Shown: positions 13,129 through 24,887 of the stretch, piece after piece
How the letters are laid out: each line of letters starts with the position of its first letter
Numbering within the stretch: position 1 is the first letter of the stretch
Assembly (NCBI RefSeq): GCF_040581485.1
Contig: NC_090131.1
Location: 22,332,532 to 22,396,531, forward strand
Length of the DNA: 64,000 nt
Reading direction: 5' to 3'
Source: Linepithema humile
Lineage: Eukaryota; Arthropoda; Insecta; Hymenoptera; Formicidae
The notes under the pieces: model-generated
What the model was told of the DNA's origin: nothing
Seen by the model: only the letters and a program-made list of their open reading frames with translations
Database searches by the model: none
Made by a program: the position numbers and the translations under genes

Positions 13129-13810
13129 CTGAAACAATCGAAGCGAAATTGTTTGATAAAACAAAAATATTCACAATGAAGCTTTGAGCAAGAATATAAC
13201 ATGTCTATATAAATGTGGTAACAGCTTTTGTACATGTATCACATAACGTATCTTATGACAGATAGCAATTTATTTGCAATAAGGTATACATGTCTGGATA
13301 CACTCGGGCAAATACGCTGGCAAATGTTTCTGAATCCCTCTAGTGTTGCCATGTGTTCAAGCACGTATAGTCTAGAGTAATTTCCCTGAGGAATTAATTT
13401 ATTATTTAGGTACTGGTACATCTTAATATACACGAACCCTAATTAACATTCTCTCGCAAATAATGATAAAGAGAATAGTATTTGATTTGTGTCTGCAAAA
13501 TTAAAACAAGTTTTATTTTTACAGAGAAAACTGCGCGCCAGATATGCGCAGAAAATCAATAGATTGACATAGTCTCAGGTTTGCACAGATTCCGGGAAAC
13601 GCAATTTCTAATTTAAATTGCCGTTAAACACATTTTTTTATTTATAATATTAGTCATAAAATTAAACGTTTAATTAAAAAAAAATATAAATTCTTTCCAA
13701 AAAAAGATAGAAATTTTTAGTATTTCTTGTTTTCTTGTATCAAGCTGGTTATTGGTTAAAAGAACAATTCTTTTTACATTTTGTATATCGAAATGAAATT
13801 GTGAACATAC
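13129..13810 (-). other. cpx: Complexin intron (682 bp, phase 1)
   Basis: It begins GTATGT at 13810 on the minus strand and ends TTTCAG at 13129. The phase-1 junction rebuilds the Lys of DDFT-K. I see no alternative exon or repeat inside it. Confidence 0.9.
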
Positions 13811-13940
13811 TAGTGAAATCGTCCTCGTCCTCGGCTTCGGCTTCAGCCGCCAGTTCCTCCGGCGTTTTCTTCTTTCGCATCAGAGGATTAGGTTCTTCTT
13901 GCTGGATCTCTTGCACTTCCTCTCGTTTCTTTATGTTATA
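13811..13940 (-). CDS. cpx: Complexin, exon for the end of the central helix and following region
   Basis: This 130-bp exon gives 43 codons plus one base. It opens with YNIKKREEVQEIQ, which continues the SNARE-binding central helix. It then carries the highly conserved block EEPNPLMRKKKTPEEL and an acidic Ala-Glu-Asp run ending DEDDFT. The initial Tyr corresponds to the helix tyrosine that contacts the SNARE bundle in mammalian complexin (Tyr70). The acceptor is TTTACAG (minus, ending at 13941) and the donor is GTATGT. The repetitive acidic run is encoded by a GC-richer, simple-looking stretch (roughly 13820-13860), so its length may vary between related species. Assignment rests on near-identity to insect complexins over the conserved block. 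Confidence 0.97.
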
Positions 13941-15864
13941 CTGTAAATCGAAGAAAACAATATCTCATCAAGCAAAATAAAGGAATTTAGAACTCTATTC
14001 TCGGTGTTGAAAGCGTGGCGTTCAAAATCAGGTTGAAAAGAATTTATTTTACAATCAGTTTGCAATGCAAAATCACTTGCTCGGTATACAGTTAAAGAGC
14101 CCGAGAGCTAATAAATAATAATATATTTCAAAAAAGATTTGTATCTCGTATAAAATAAATTTTTTCCAATATTTCGCGTGAATAGTAGCAATTATTAAAT
14201 TTGTACATTACATTTGTACATTAATTTACCATTTTATTTTATTATTTTATTAATACATATATAATAAATGTAATATAATATATAATATATAAAAATAAAT
14301 ATAATAAATGTATTGTATATTTCATATTATTTCACATTTTATTATCATATAATATTTGTTTTATTCTATTATTTAATATCCAATTTATACGTTCAATATA
14401 TAGTGGACAACGATCCTTTTCGCACATAATATTGGCGCTTTGTACTCTTGGTACTCTCGTGACAAACAATAAACTCAATTGCAGTGGGAACCGAACACGA
14501 CATTAGTCGTACAAGTACTACGGTCGCCTGTATATGCCCTATATATGAGTATTATCGTTGCCTGGAATATGCGTAGCGTGATTATACTACTGACCAAGGC
14601 CTCATCAATTATCGCTGCCTTTCAGTAAAATGATTTGTTATGTAATGAATAATGGTGCACGTTAAAAGCGACATCATGAATGCCGTTCTCCGAATTTGTC
14701 GCTTTGGGGGAAAATGCATTACGTCTGGAATTTTTGCTATTCGAGAAAATTATTTCATTAAATGTAAAAAATTTAGTCATCAGCTGACAAATATAATTCG
14801 ACAATTAAACTCGTAAATATATTTTATTCTTTTAATTTCGGATTTATCTGTTAAATTATGAAAAAGTTGCGACTGATAGTCTGAGTGGCGTTTTAATTGA
14901 GGAGTTCCAAGAGTGCTTTCAAAACAATAGAGGCATTGCGAGACAAGTCTACTTATAGATGTAGAAGAAGCCCATCTTTTTTTATCTGCGGATTTAGCTG
15001 TATGACTACATATTTCGCACGAGCGTACATTCTCTCTCAAACTCTCAATCTCTCAACGTACATCGCGCGTTACGTCGAGGAGACAGATAGCGCAAGGATA
15101 AACGAGCACTGTACCTCGTGGCAGCGTCAAATCTGATGCTCTGATCCTGACGTTAATTAATGCTCCTCGATGCACGTGCAACATATCCGTGCGCCTCCTG
15201 CATCTGCGTCTGCATATGCGCTTCTGTCCATTCACATGCTCGAAATTATGAGAACATTATTATACGTCGGATTACGGCTGCGCGACGATTTATCACGCGG
15301 CGCTTTTAACCCGCATACATTCACGCAAATTACTTAAAAAAGATAAAAAAAAATAGACAAATTAAAATAAAGAAAAATTTTCTACAACTGCAAAATTAAA
15401 AATAAAAGAAATGGAAGAAGAGATCTTTCGAAACATCATGTTGAGTAATACTCACAGCCGTTTCTTGGCAAAAATATGCATAAATAATCCTTATTCTTGA
15501 AGAGATGATTATGAATATTGTCCAATTGCAATATGACATACATAATATGTTTCTGTTAAATTTTTAACATAGATGTACAATACAATAATTACAATTATTA
15601 ATGGTGATGATAGATAAATAAACTATATTTCGTAGTTTTGCACTCGATTATTCTAATGATATTAGTACAGTGTGTCGTCTATGAAGCCCGCAGAGTGAGT
15701 CGCATTGCGGTGTTTTTGAGGCCTGCGTCCTTTCATGCAGCCTTCGCTTCAATATATTCTGCACTCTTATGTAACTATTCAGCTACGTACAAACGTCTTT
15801 CTTTTTCTTATTAACTAGAATTTAAAAACAGAATACTAAACAGATATAATATATGTTCTAAGAC

Positions 15865-15868
15865 TATA

Positions 15869-15929
<61 letters not shown>
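15865..15929. repeat. (TA)n microsatellite
   Basis: About 65 bp of TA dinucleotides with two TG interruptions, inside the 7.2-kb complexin intron. Confidence 0.95.
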
Positions 15930-18900
15930 GTAAAGATATTTTTATGTATTTTATCAAGTTTTATAGAAATTTTAGAAAAATTTTCCATTTTATAAAATTT
16001 TCTAAATTGCATTAATTTAAATATTTGCTACTATATATATACATATTCATCATCATTACCGTTATCATTATCGTGCATTATTAGTTTGCGAAACGTAGAA
16101 GGAATTCGACACTCCCTGTCGGCATCATAAATTTTGTCAGTGCTATAAATAGACACAACATCTGATACGAAGTCATCTTACCGCGATGGGAAGATTGGAA
16201 TCTGAGATCCCTATCGGGGATTTGGGGTTATAGTAGGTTTCAAAGGACGTGTATCGCATTACGGACTGATATTTTTCTTGAGCATCTATTTTCATGTTAA
16301 TTACAATTTTTATTTACAAATATATATGTGAATTTAGTTCTCAAATTATACGTATTTCCGTAGAAGGTATAAAAAATATTTTTTGATTGTACAAATGATA
16401 CAAATTCTAAGACTTTATTTCTAAAATGAACTGATATAATATGACACGACGTGCTCAATCAATCACGTCATGAGCAACATCTCCCATGCGGTGCTGTTTT
16501 CCATAAACCTGTCGCAGATCGCTGGTGACACCTTCGTCTCGCTACCGTTAAATTAACTAACGCTTTGTAAATTAAGTGGCCTTAACTTCGTTTAAAGCGC
16601 ACGCTCTTAAGTACTTCCACGAGAGACAGTTCCTCGCCTGGTGAACGTCTTAAAAGGAGTCAGCCTGACTCTATTAGGAAGTCGCCATATTGAATGCAGG
16701 GACTCCCTACTAGAGTCAATTTGACCCCAGTTAAGTTCAATCTTCTCTCTTCCTATTTTGCTTCTTTGTCCTTTCTTTCTCGTCTCCGTTGTCTCGTTTA
16801 ACGCCACCTCTTCCCCGAAGATCATCTTCGACATTTTCCGGAATACTCGTGTTTGACAGGAACGATCAATCACCTAGATCTTAATTGCGACGTGCAATCG
16901 AACGCCGAGCTCGTCACTTCTGATGATGGCTGCCCTATTTTAGCAAACTTCTACATATGTAATTTTAAGCGATTGAATTACATCAATATTTCTTCGTAAC
17001 GATACAATATCACGATGTACTCGATATACTTTCTTCGAAATGATTGTAACGTTGTTTCTCGCATCGGTTTATAGCGTGTAACATATTTAGCATTGATGTC
17101 GATACTCCGAAGGCCGATTCTTTGCTGCTGCCAATCGATTGTGCGCCATTCTGTACAATTTACGAACGCGAATCGTTTCGATCGATTGCAAATGTCAACG
17201 CAAAACTGGATGCGGTCGCTACAAATTGATTTATGTTGGTTACGTTGAAAATTTTATCGAGGACGCTAAATCAATAATTAACTATCCTCATATTTCGAGA
17301 TATACATAGTATTTACGAGTATCTGCTGGATACCTTCAGATACATCGAGCTGTCCACTTTTATAATTTTCACTTTCATAATTTTTGTAGATAAAACTTAT
17401 TTTAATTCACACAACTTATTTAATACTAAATTAATACAATGTAAAGAAGAATCCTTCTGTGCATTTATTACACTAATATTTTCGCTGAAACATTCTCGGA
17501 ACTCTTCAATTAAAATATTAAAATTGAAACTTTTTCTCTCAACAAATGTTTACAAACTGCTTAGAGAAAACAACACGTCACTTCTTCTGATGCATCTTTC
17601 AATATTTTTATAATTTTTGCATATTTTTTCTAAGAACTTTAACTTCAACTTTGATATTGATTCTGTCTTTTTTTTTTTCAAAATATGATTTGATATATCA
17701 GTAAAGTTTATACTTTGCATATTATTTACACACAATTGCAACCAGATATATGCGGCATACCGCAGAGAGATGAGAAATTAACTGCATGTTTTGTTGCGCT
17801 TTCACTGTGCTTTTGCCAGATCAAGAGAAAAAGAACGTGTCTATTTCTTATACTTACTAAACTTCTTACGAATCACTCCTAGCTAGTAAAAGAGGACATT
17901 GTGAAAGGGATGAACGAAAGTGGAGGAAGAGTCGGGAATGGGGAGAGATGATACAATGATTCAATAAAGTACATAATAGAGTACGGTGCTACTGCAACAA
18001 GGACGATGATGTCGATGGGGATTGGTCACGACAACGTGCAATAATGTCGTTCCTTCGGCAATTTTTCGTTGAGATGCCACCGAAGACGAAGTACAGAAAG
18101 GTTGAAGGCCAATAGGACCTTCGCAGGCGGGAACAAAGTACCGGATGTAATGCCGAGTAATATTTTCTTCGAAACAGCGAGACACGAACAATATTAGATC
18201 GATAAACGAAACTTTGGATTGATCTTTCTAAATTTTCTCTTTTTCTCTCTCTCTCTTTCTCTTATTTATTCCGCATTGACTGCAATAGCCAAGAGATTTT
18301 AAGTAAAAAAATAATTTTGTTATATTATTATAATTATTTATCTAATCTATCGTGAGGAATGAAATGCATTTGCATTAAACGGTAGGAAGTAGAAAAGAAA
18401 TTTCGAGAAGGACTTAAATATCCTTAAACCACTCCCAGATTTTCAAGATTACGGATTCAATTTCACGTTAAGTTTCTATCAAATCTCTTTTCATTTCTTT
18501 ATCTTTACAGTATTCTTTTATGTTTTTTTATCAGTTTTTTTAATTAAGTATTAATATTTTTACTGAGAATATTGTTTGCTAAGCATTGTTATCTTTTCAG
18601 TAATAACATAATTTTTGACATCTTTTTCGGTGCTTTTAATGTGCTTTAATGTTTTTGTTTAAGGATTTATTTTATATAATCTAACTATTTTAGAATAAAA
18701 TCTTGCCTCTTGAAAAACTCATAAACATATTTTTTACATCAATGAAAATGTATGGCATTGGCATGTAGCGGAACGAATACAAATATGCTCTATGAATATT
18801 AAGTGGATTTTAATCCGTTATACAGCTTTGATATGATAATAGCGTTGCAAAATAATATTTTTACACTAATGTAATAACATAATAAAGATAAAATAATACA

Positions 18901-19812
18901 TGGCAAAATATAAAGCAAAGCAAAATATAGAAATATGATATAATAATGTCAGAATATGACTGAATATGCTTGCAATGAGTTCTCAAGACTAGTTTCTAAA
19001 TAAAGTAACAAAGGGAATATTTCCAAATTGCACAGGGACTTTTCTGTAACAAAGTCCCACTTCGTTCATTAGTCGAGATGGGAAATCGGATTTGACCTGA
19101 CCCAATGCGATTACCATGCCAAAGCCTCTTCCACTACTACGCTGGAATAGTGGAGGCTCTATTCTCATGAGAGATCGCGGCTCTCGTGTCTCAATCTTTC
19201 CGCTCGTTTTCGAAGAATCACGTTTCTACCGCCGAAACGGAAGGAAGGATTTCACGGTGGTTCTTTCGCTTATGATGAAGCAGCTATTAGTGTTAATTAT
19301 ATTCCATCGAGATCCTCTTGCTTTGCGCATAAAACCGCGGAAAGATGAACGAATCCGGAAATCCTTCGTTGAAAGAAGACGATTTTTATCCGGATTTCAC
19401 AGAGTAATGAAGCCGCTGCAACTCAATTCTATCGTTATATTACATCTGTCCAACTCTTAACTTGATGTTCTTTATTACTGTTTTATGATTTAATCGTTGG
19501 CCTTTTTTTTAATCCGCTTAAACTGGCCATTTAAATTTCTATTTAATCAAGTTTTAAATCTCGAAATGCCTAAATTCTTGGAATAGATTTGCAAACACGT
19601 CTGTTCTCTAAATTCTTGACATTTTGCACAAATTCTTGAACTATTGCACGTAATTTCGTCGAAGCACACATATGCATATTACTAATTTACTAATTTAGTT
19701 GGCCCAAGATACCTTCTATATTCAGCTCGCTCATGATAATGGTTACAACGTTCGACCACTCAGCGACCACTTCCGCATGTGGAATTACAACTGCAACAGT
19801 GCGGTTGGTATG

Positions 19813-19862
19813 CCACACACACACATACACACACACACACAACACACATATACATACACACA
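19813..19862. repeat. (CA)n-rich microsatellite
   Basis: About 50 bp of CA dinucleotides interrupted by TA and AA steps, within the 7.2-kb complexin intron. The overlapping short plus-strand frames rich in Thr and His are produced by the repeat. Confidence 0.9.
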
Positions 19863-20932
19863 GGTCGTCAAACTACGTCCCACAACGTCGAATTACGCGT
19901 TTAGTCCCTTCAACGATATCATTTTCTGTTTACATACGAGATAATCGCGTTTTCGCTCCAATTAACGTCACGCAAAATTCACCAATCTAGATGGATAAAT
20001 ATTGGTGAAGGATTACTAGTTAAATTTGCTATCAACTTCCTGCAACTTGCAACAGACTGTGGGATCGTATCTAAATATGTGATCACTCTGTTGTAAAAAA
20101 ATATATTAAAAATATTTAAGCATGTTACTCGTAATTCATCTACTTTTCATCCGATATTAATGTAAAAATTATTGATGACACGAGAAGTCGATTCTTGAAC
20201 TTTCGTTAAAGCCGATCCGATCAGTTAGTCCACTTGACATTTTTCTGGAGGACAAAGCAATCAGGATGAATACCATAGAAAATAGAATCCGTCCGGAGCA
20301 TTGATCAAACGGGGGTAGAACAATGTACGCCAACGGGATCTCACAAAAAACTTCCAACGCACTCACCAGTGTTTGGTGGGAAACAAACGTGTGAATGAAG
20401 AGAGGAAAGGGGAGAGAGACAGAGAGAGAAAGAGGGAGAGAAAAAGATGTAAAATGCACGCTGGATCGCGCCATTATCAATCCTGATGTATTGTCCTGTC
20501 AGGACGGAGTCAACGGCGTTGACATGACCTAGATGAAATCGAGGACTCTCGTGCGGAAAGCGCGGAAAAACACGTGGCGATATTCCGACTCGTGCACTGA
20601 TATTTATAGTCGGGAGTAAAATTCACTTGTAATTAACTGAAAAACACGATTTACAATTCTGTCAAATAATTCTATCCAAAATACAAAATTCTGGAAACTT
20701 TCGGATATCACTTTACATATTGCCACGGATATCAATAAAAATAATCACGAGTAATTCTGTCTCATATCCAATGTCCCAGAATTACGTATAAGTAATTTTT
20801 GTAATATTTTAATTGTTAATTAAAGGCGTTTTTAATTGGATCGTTCCAAGAATAATTAATGGCATCAAAAAAAGCTATCTTCGGTTAATATAAAACTGAT
20901 AAAAACTCCACATTTACGAACATGTATCGTTC

Positions 20933-21001
20933 AGTTCATATTTATGTCAGAACTTTACTTTCATATTTCATAGTTCATATTTGTGTCAGAACTTTACTTT
21001 C
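20933..21001. repeat. 39-bp tandem duplication
   Basis: A unit starting AGTTCATATTTATGTCAGAA occupies 20933-20971 and recurs from 20972 to 21001, with one A-to-G difference over the 30 bases present in the second copy. It lies about 160 bp downstream (minus strand) of the complexin exon at 21323-21160. Confidence 0.9.
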
Positions 21002-21159
21002 GAATTCGAAAATAATTATAGAAAAATAATTTTTTACTAAGTCTATTAAAACATTAATATTTTATAAAGAAATACATTTCCTAATGAGTTTATGAAGACA
21101 TCGCGATTGTGCAATTTTACTCTAATCGAAAATACTATCGTAGAATCACTATTGCTGAC

Positions 21160-21323
21160 CTTGTCTCTGATCTCCTGTCGCATCTTCTCTCGTTCCTCTT
21201 CCATTTTACGGTGCTTCTCCTTCCTTCGCTCCTCGGCCTCCCTGATAGCCTCCAACCTCTCCCTCTCGGCCTCTTCCTCCTTCTCCTTGTCATCTTCGTC
21301 ACCGCCTTCGCCGCCTACCGCTC
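21160..21323 (-). CDS. cpx: Complexin, accessory and central helix exon
   Basis: This 164-bp exon gives two bases plus 54 codons. It starts, after completing a Gly codon, with AVGGEGGDEDDKEKEEEAE, an acidic N-terminal segment. It continues through the accessory helix (RERLEAIREAEERRKEK) into the central helix (HRKMEEEREKMRQEIRDK). The accessory helix is associated with clamping of fusion, and the central helix binds the groove of the SNARE bundle. The acceptor is TTTATAG (minus, ending 21324) and the donor is AAG/GTCAGC. The phase-1 start requires an upstream exon ending in one base of Gly, as in insect complexin, whose first ~19 residues lie on a separate exon. I could not find that exon up to base 64,000. 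The match to fly complexin is close throughout. Confidence 0.97.
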
Positions 21324-24300
21324 CTATAAAATAAAGAAGAAAATATTGATATGTATAATATAGAATAATATTTATTTTATTGTATGTAGAATATTTTTCT
21401 CAAAATGTATCTAGTTATGCTATTGTGATTAAAAATGAGATAAGTAGTATCATTGATACTGATACATTTATAATTGATATTTTACAATTGTTCATGAAAT
21501 TGACAAACACTTTAAAACGAGCGCCACAATCGAGGCAAGTGACACTGCTGATTGCGAGATATCGAGATATACGTGAAAATAGTCGTATAAACGTGACGTC
21601 ACGAATTGAGTAACGGTCTCATTATTTCGCGTCGAACATTCTAGTGTCGCGGCCGGATAGTGATTGCTCCGCATTCTTGCACCTTTATTACTCGCTTCAA
21701 GTAAATTTTGCGTGTGAATGAATGTCAAAACTTCTGCAATTAGCGACGATGATCGTCTTGAAGCATTAACACACTTGTGCAATCGCAATCAGTGCGACTT
21801 TCAACGAAATCTAATTGCTTAGCGTTCCGTAGTAAAGCTCTATATTCCGATACGCGTTTCTTGTACATGATCGCATTATTCATTTGTCGGATGAGCATCG
21901 GGAATTTATTATTCAGCATCAGAAACATTGAGAAACATTGATAGAAGCGAGATATTACCGCGATGGCATCATCGAAATAGATGATATCGCTTGATTTAGG
22001 TATTGAGATTTTTGCCGCGTAATAGCGTGAAATAAGGTGCATAAATGTGGCGCCGTGAATTTAGTTAATACTCGATTAGTTTGCGCCACAAACACTGCGA
22101 TAGCGTCCTAACCTGCATTAACCGTCACGTCAAAATTCTAACCTCGTTTTCTTTAACTGTCTCGAGTAAATTTTGCGTGTGAAAAAATATCGGAAGTGTC
22201 GGATTAAACAGGTGATCATTTCAGTACATTAATCAATTTGCGCGGTAACGGTTAATGCATCTTTCGTGTGAAATGTACGTAAATTAATTAAGTACGCGAG
22301 TGTAAAGTGATCTAGAGAATCTAGACTATGTGATGTAGTCATGAGAATGATTACTGGAAGTGAAAACGAGCAATTAAGAATAAAGCAGAAATGGAAAGAA
22401 GTAATAACCAGTGGCGATGCATTGACCGGTAATTAATCTAGTTTTTACACTTGATTTTTTTAAACAAATATGTGTTTATCTTCTCATCGATAACTCGTAA
22501 TTTAATAACATCCGATGATCAATAATTATGATTAATGGTTATTCATTAATTATAATTATCAATCATAAATGATCTATAATTTCATTAGATTTGGTTTAAC
22601 TGTATCGTACGATATGATATATGCAAGCATATATATTCTCAATGGTTTTTTCTTCATTATCTTATTATTTAGCGCATTATTTATACAAATAATTGGAACA
22701 AAGAATATAAAGAAAGAAATAAAACATTAATATAATTATTTTTATCGGATTTTTAAGATGTTAGATTAACTAGAAAACACGTCTATGAATTTACTGTATT
22801 TCTGAAGTCTGTAAAATTGCTAGACCACGTATAATTCAATATTCACACATTTAATTATCAAGAAATCAAGAACTTACTATGGCTAATATTATATTCAGAT
22901 TTTAATAAAGAAAAAAAAATCGTGCCACTTTCTCTCAAAGCGATAAACTAGCTACGTTATCACAAGTATTATGAGACAGACAAAGGAAAGAGTAAGATTT
23001 TGGAAGAGACGGGGAGTGATGCAATGGAATCTCTGGCGCTTCGAGGAAATTAATACTACTTCTATCTCGACGCCAATTCACCGTTTTCTCTTTCTGCCCT
23101 ATCTCTTTCTTTCGTGCTTGCGTATTTGCACTACTTTCCGCGAGTTGGAAAGATACTTTGAAGTCCTTTCTGTTTCCATTTTGTTCATCGTTCTCTTTCG
23201 TTCAGCGCAAACTAAAAGTCCAGCTTTTGAAGAGCGGCAAGAAAATAAGCGGATCCGCAATGTACTTTAGGCAATATATCCTTTCACCGATAAAATACAC
23301 AGATGGAATAATTAGCGGTGGCATACGTAATATCGTAATATCGTAATAATGACAAACGATAGACTACCGTCAATGTTGGTTGGACATAACATAAATTAAT
23401 TAGCAACTATTGATTTGCAGCAAAGTATACATTTCACAAGCTGTGCAATATATTGGATTTACATATTTTATACAGAATAACCTAGAAATTGCATGTTTTC
23501 CCTTGATAAACAGATTTTTCTCTGTTAGTATAAAAGTATTTGATCTATTTTATACAAAAGCCAGCAGATTTATTTATGCAAAGCAACTCATGTGACACAT
23601 ATTGAAAAGTATTATATTGTATTATAAGAAAAAGACTATAGAGAATTAAATTAAAATACATAAAATGACATAAATAAAAGAAAAATTGAATAATATAATT
23701 GACAGCATTAAGAAAATTATATAATAAAGAGCAAAATGAAGAAACTATATTTTTGTCGATATTGATCATTATTTTAAGCTGAAATAGACTAGCCGTAATT
23801 GGAATCCCTACTTTAATGAAAGGACTATAATTAAAAGCATAACAAGATCGCTCTTATGAAATCTCGAAAGGCTCGAAAGAGTTTTGCTTCTTCGAGGGAG
23901 TTATATTTCCGACGAATCTAATCACATCGAAAAGTCAGTTCGAAGACGAGAAAGTTTCGCGTGGTTCACCGGAAAGTCTCGATAAGCAAGTTTATCCCGT
24001 TCAAGTTTTTCGAAAGAATAAGTTTTAAAGTCGAATGAAAATATTAGCTGTGCACTCTTAAGAAGCATGAATTCGTAAATATCTTTGCGGTGCACTTTCT
24101 GGTGTCAATTTTGAATACAAGATACTAATTCATACGCATTACAGGACGTATCACAATATTCAAGTAGTACAAGTCAACGTTTAAACTGTCATATTCTTCA
24201 CAAGATCTTGTATCATGTCGACATGATCTGCATAATTGTACTTTTTTCAATTTTTTTACAAACTGTCAAATTAATCATTTAAACGCGTATTTCTTATTGC

Positions 24301-24392
24301 AAAACTATAAAATATTTAACAACAAGCTACAGAGCCCAAGCTGGATTTTCGTGCTTAATTTATTAATATATTATAACAATGTTTAGTTCAAT

Positions 24393-24429
24393 CTAGACGT
24401 TTCGACCATCTGGTTGTGGTCATCTTCAG
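24393..24429 (-). ncRNA. Hammerhead-ribozyme-like motif, left arm
   Basis: Mirror copy of the motif at 24851-24887 in the other arm of the palindrome. CTGAAGA is at 24429-24423, the GACC/GGTC stem at 24421-24418 and 24407-24404, and GAAACGTC at 24403-24396. The reservations are the same as for the right copy. Confidence 0.4.
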
Positions 24430-24495
24430 TAGTTAGTTATTATAAAATTCGGAACATTTAATAAACAATCGTTACTTATAAAACTAATTCGGATA

Positions 24496-24633
24496 TTACA
24501 ATCTTCTTATATTCGTTACATTTAAAAATTGTTTAGAAGGACAACACATCTTGAAAGTCATGCCTCTTCTAATAACACCAATCTTAAGATCTTCAGGAAG
24601 GAAATCATGTTTTACATTAACATACACGATGTC
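24496..24633 (-). pseudogene. C-terminal ORF remnant, left arm
   Basis: Forty-five codons and a stop, identical in translation to the plus-strand remnant in the right arm. They start at the palindrome centre, so the 5' part of the frame is lost. See the right-arm entry for residues. The longer open frame seen across the palindrome (24496-24729) has a non-ATG start and reads through the antisense of the other arm, so it is not a real gene. Confidence 0.45.
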
Positions 24634-24646
24634 CTTTTTAAGATTT

Positions 24647-24784
24647 GACATCGTGTATGTTAATGTAAAACATGATTTCCTTCCTGAAGATCTTAAGATT
24701 GGTGTTATTAGAAGAGGCATGACTTTCAAGATGTGTTGTCCTTCTAAACAATTTTTAAATGTAACGAATATAAGAAGATTGTAA
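24647..24784 (+). pseudogene. C-terminal ORF remnant, right arm
   Basis: An open frame of 45 codons plus TAA, beginning DIVYVNVKHDFLPEDLKIGV and ending KQFLNVTNIRRL. It is truncated at the palindrome centre. It contains two Cys in MCCPSK and many basic residues, as expected of the end of a retroelement protein, but I recognise no specific domain. It stops 66 bp before the hammerhead-like core, consistent with a coding end followed by a 3' untranslated tail. A plausible source is the last part of a Penelope-like polyprotein, but this is inference. Confidence 0.45.
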
Positions 24785-24850
24785 TATCCGAATTAGTTTT
24801 ATAAGTAACGATTGTTTATTAAATGTTCCGAATTTTATAATAACTAACTA

Positions 24851-24887
24851 CTGAAGATGACCACAACCAGATGGTCGAAACGTCTAG
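24851..24887 (+). ncRNA. Hammerhead-ribozyme-like motif, right arm
   Basis: The hammerhead core elements appear in order: CTGAAGA (24851-24857), a stem GACC (24859-24862) with GGTC (24873-24876) closing a 10-nt loop, then GAAACGTC (24877-24884). CTA before the core (24848-24850) can pair with TAG after the expected cleavage base (24885-24887) as stem I. Stem III would be the palindrome ACGT with no loop, the form seen in hammerheads that act as dimers. One unpaired T (24858) between the core and stem II departs from consensus. The expected cleavage would follow C24884. Activity is unproven. Confidence 0.42.

Larger units (their letters stand above)
13941..21159 (-). other. cpx: Complexin intron (7.2 kb, phase 0)
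   Basis: It runs from a GTCAGC donor (minus, 21159) to a TTTACAG acceptor. The donor is weaker than consensus because it has GTCAG rather than GTRAG. The phase-0 junction falls between RDK and YNIKK, inside the SNARE-binding helix. The intron contains a long (TA)n run, a (CA)n run, pyrimidine-rich runs and a 39-bp duplicated segment close to the upstream exon. I find no other coding exon. Confidence 0.88.

Noticed and set aside
12596..13132. 178-codon plus-strand frame
   Set aside because: It is antisense to the complexin last exon and 3'UTR, with no domain. The minus strand encodes the real protein.
20169..20480. Minus-strand ATG frame ending near a GTGAGT donor (about 20355)
   Set aside because: It lies downstream of the complexin exon at 21323, so it cannot be the missing first exon. 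Its composition is set by a TC-rich tract.
24496..24784. Two identical 77-codon frames on opposite strands
   Set aside because: Both begin at TTG inside the antisense of the other palindrome arm. Only the last 45 codons of each correspond to an element's own frame, so I annotate remnants only.
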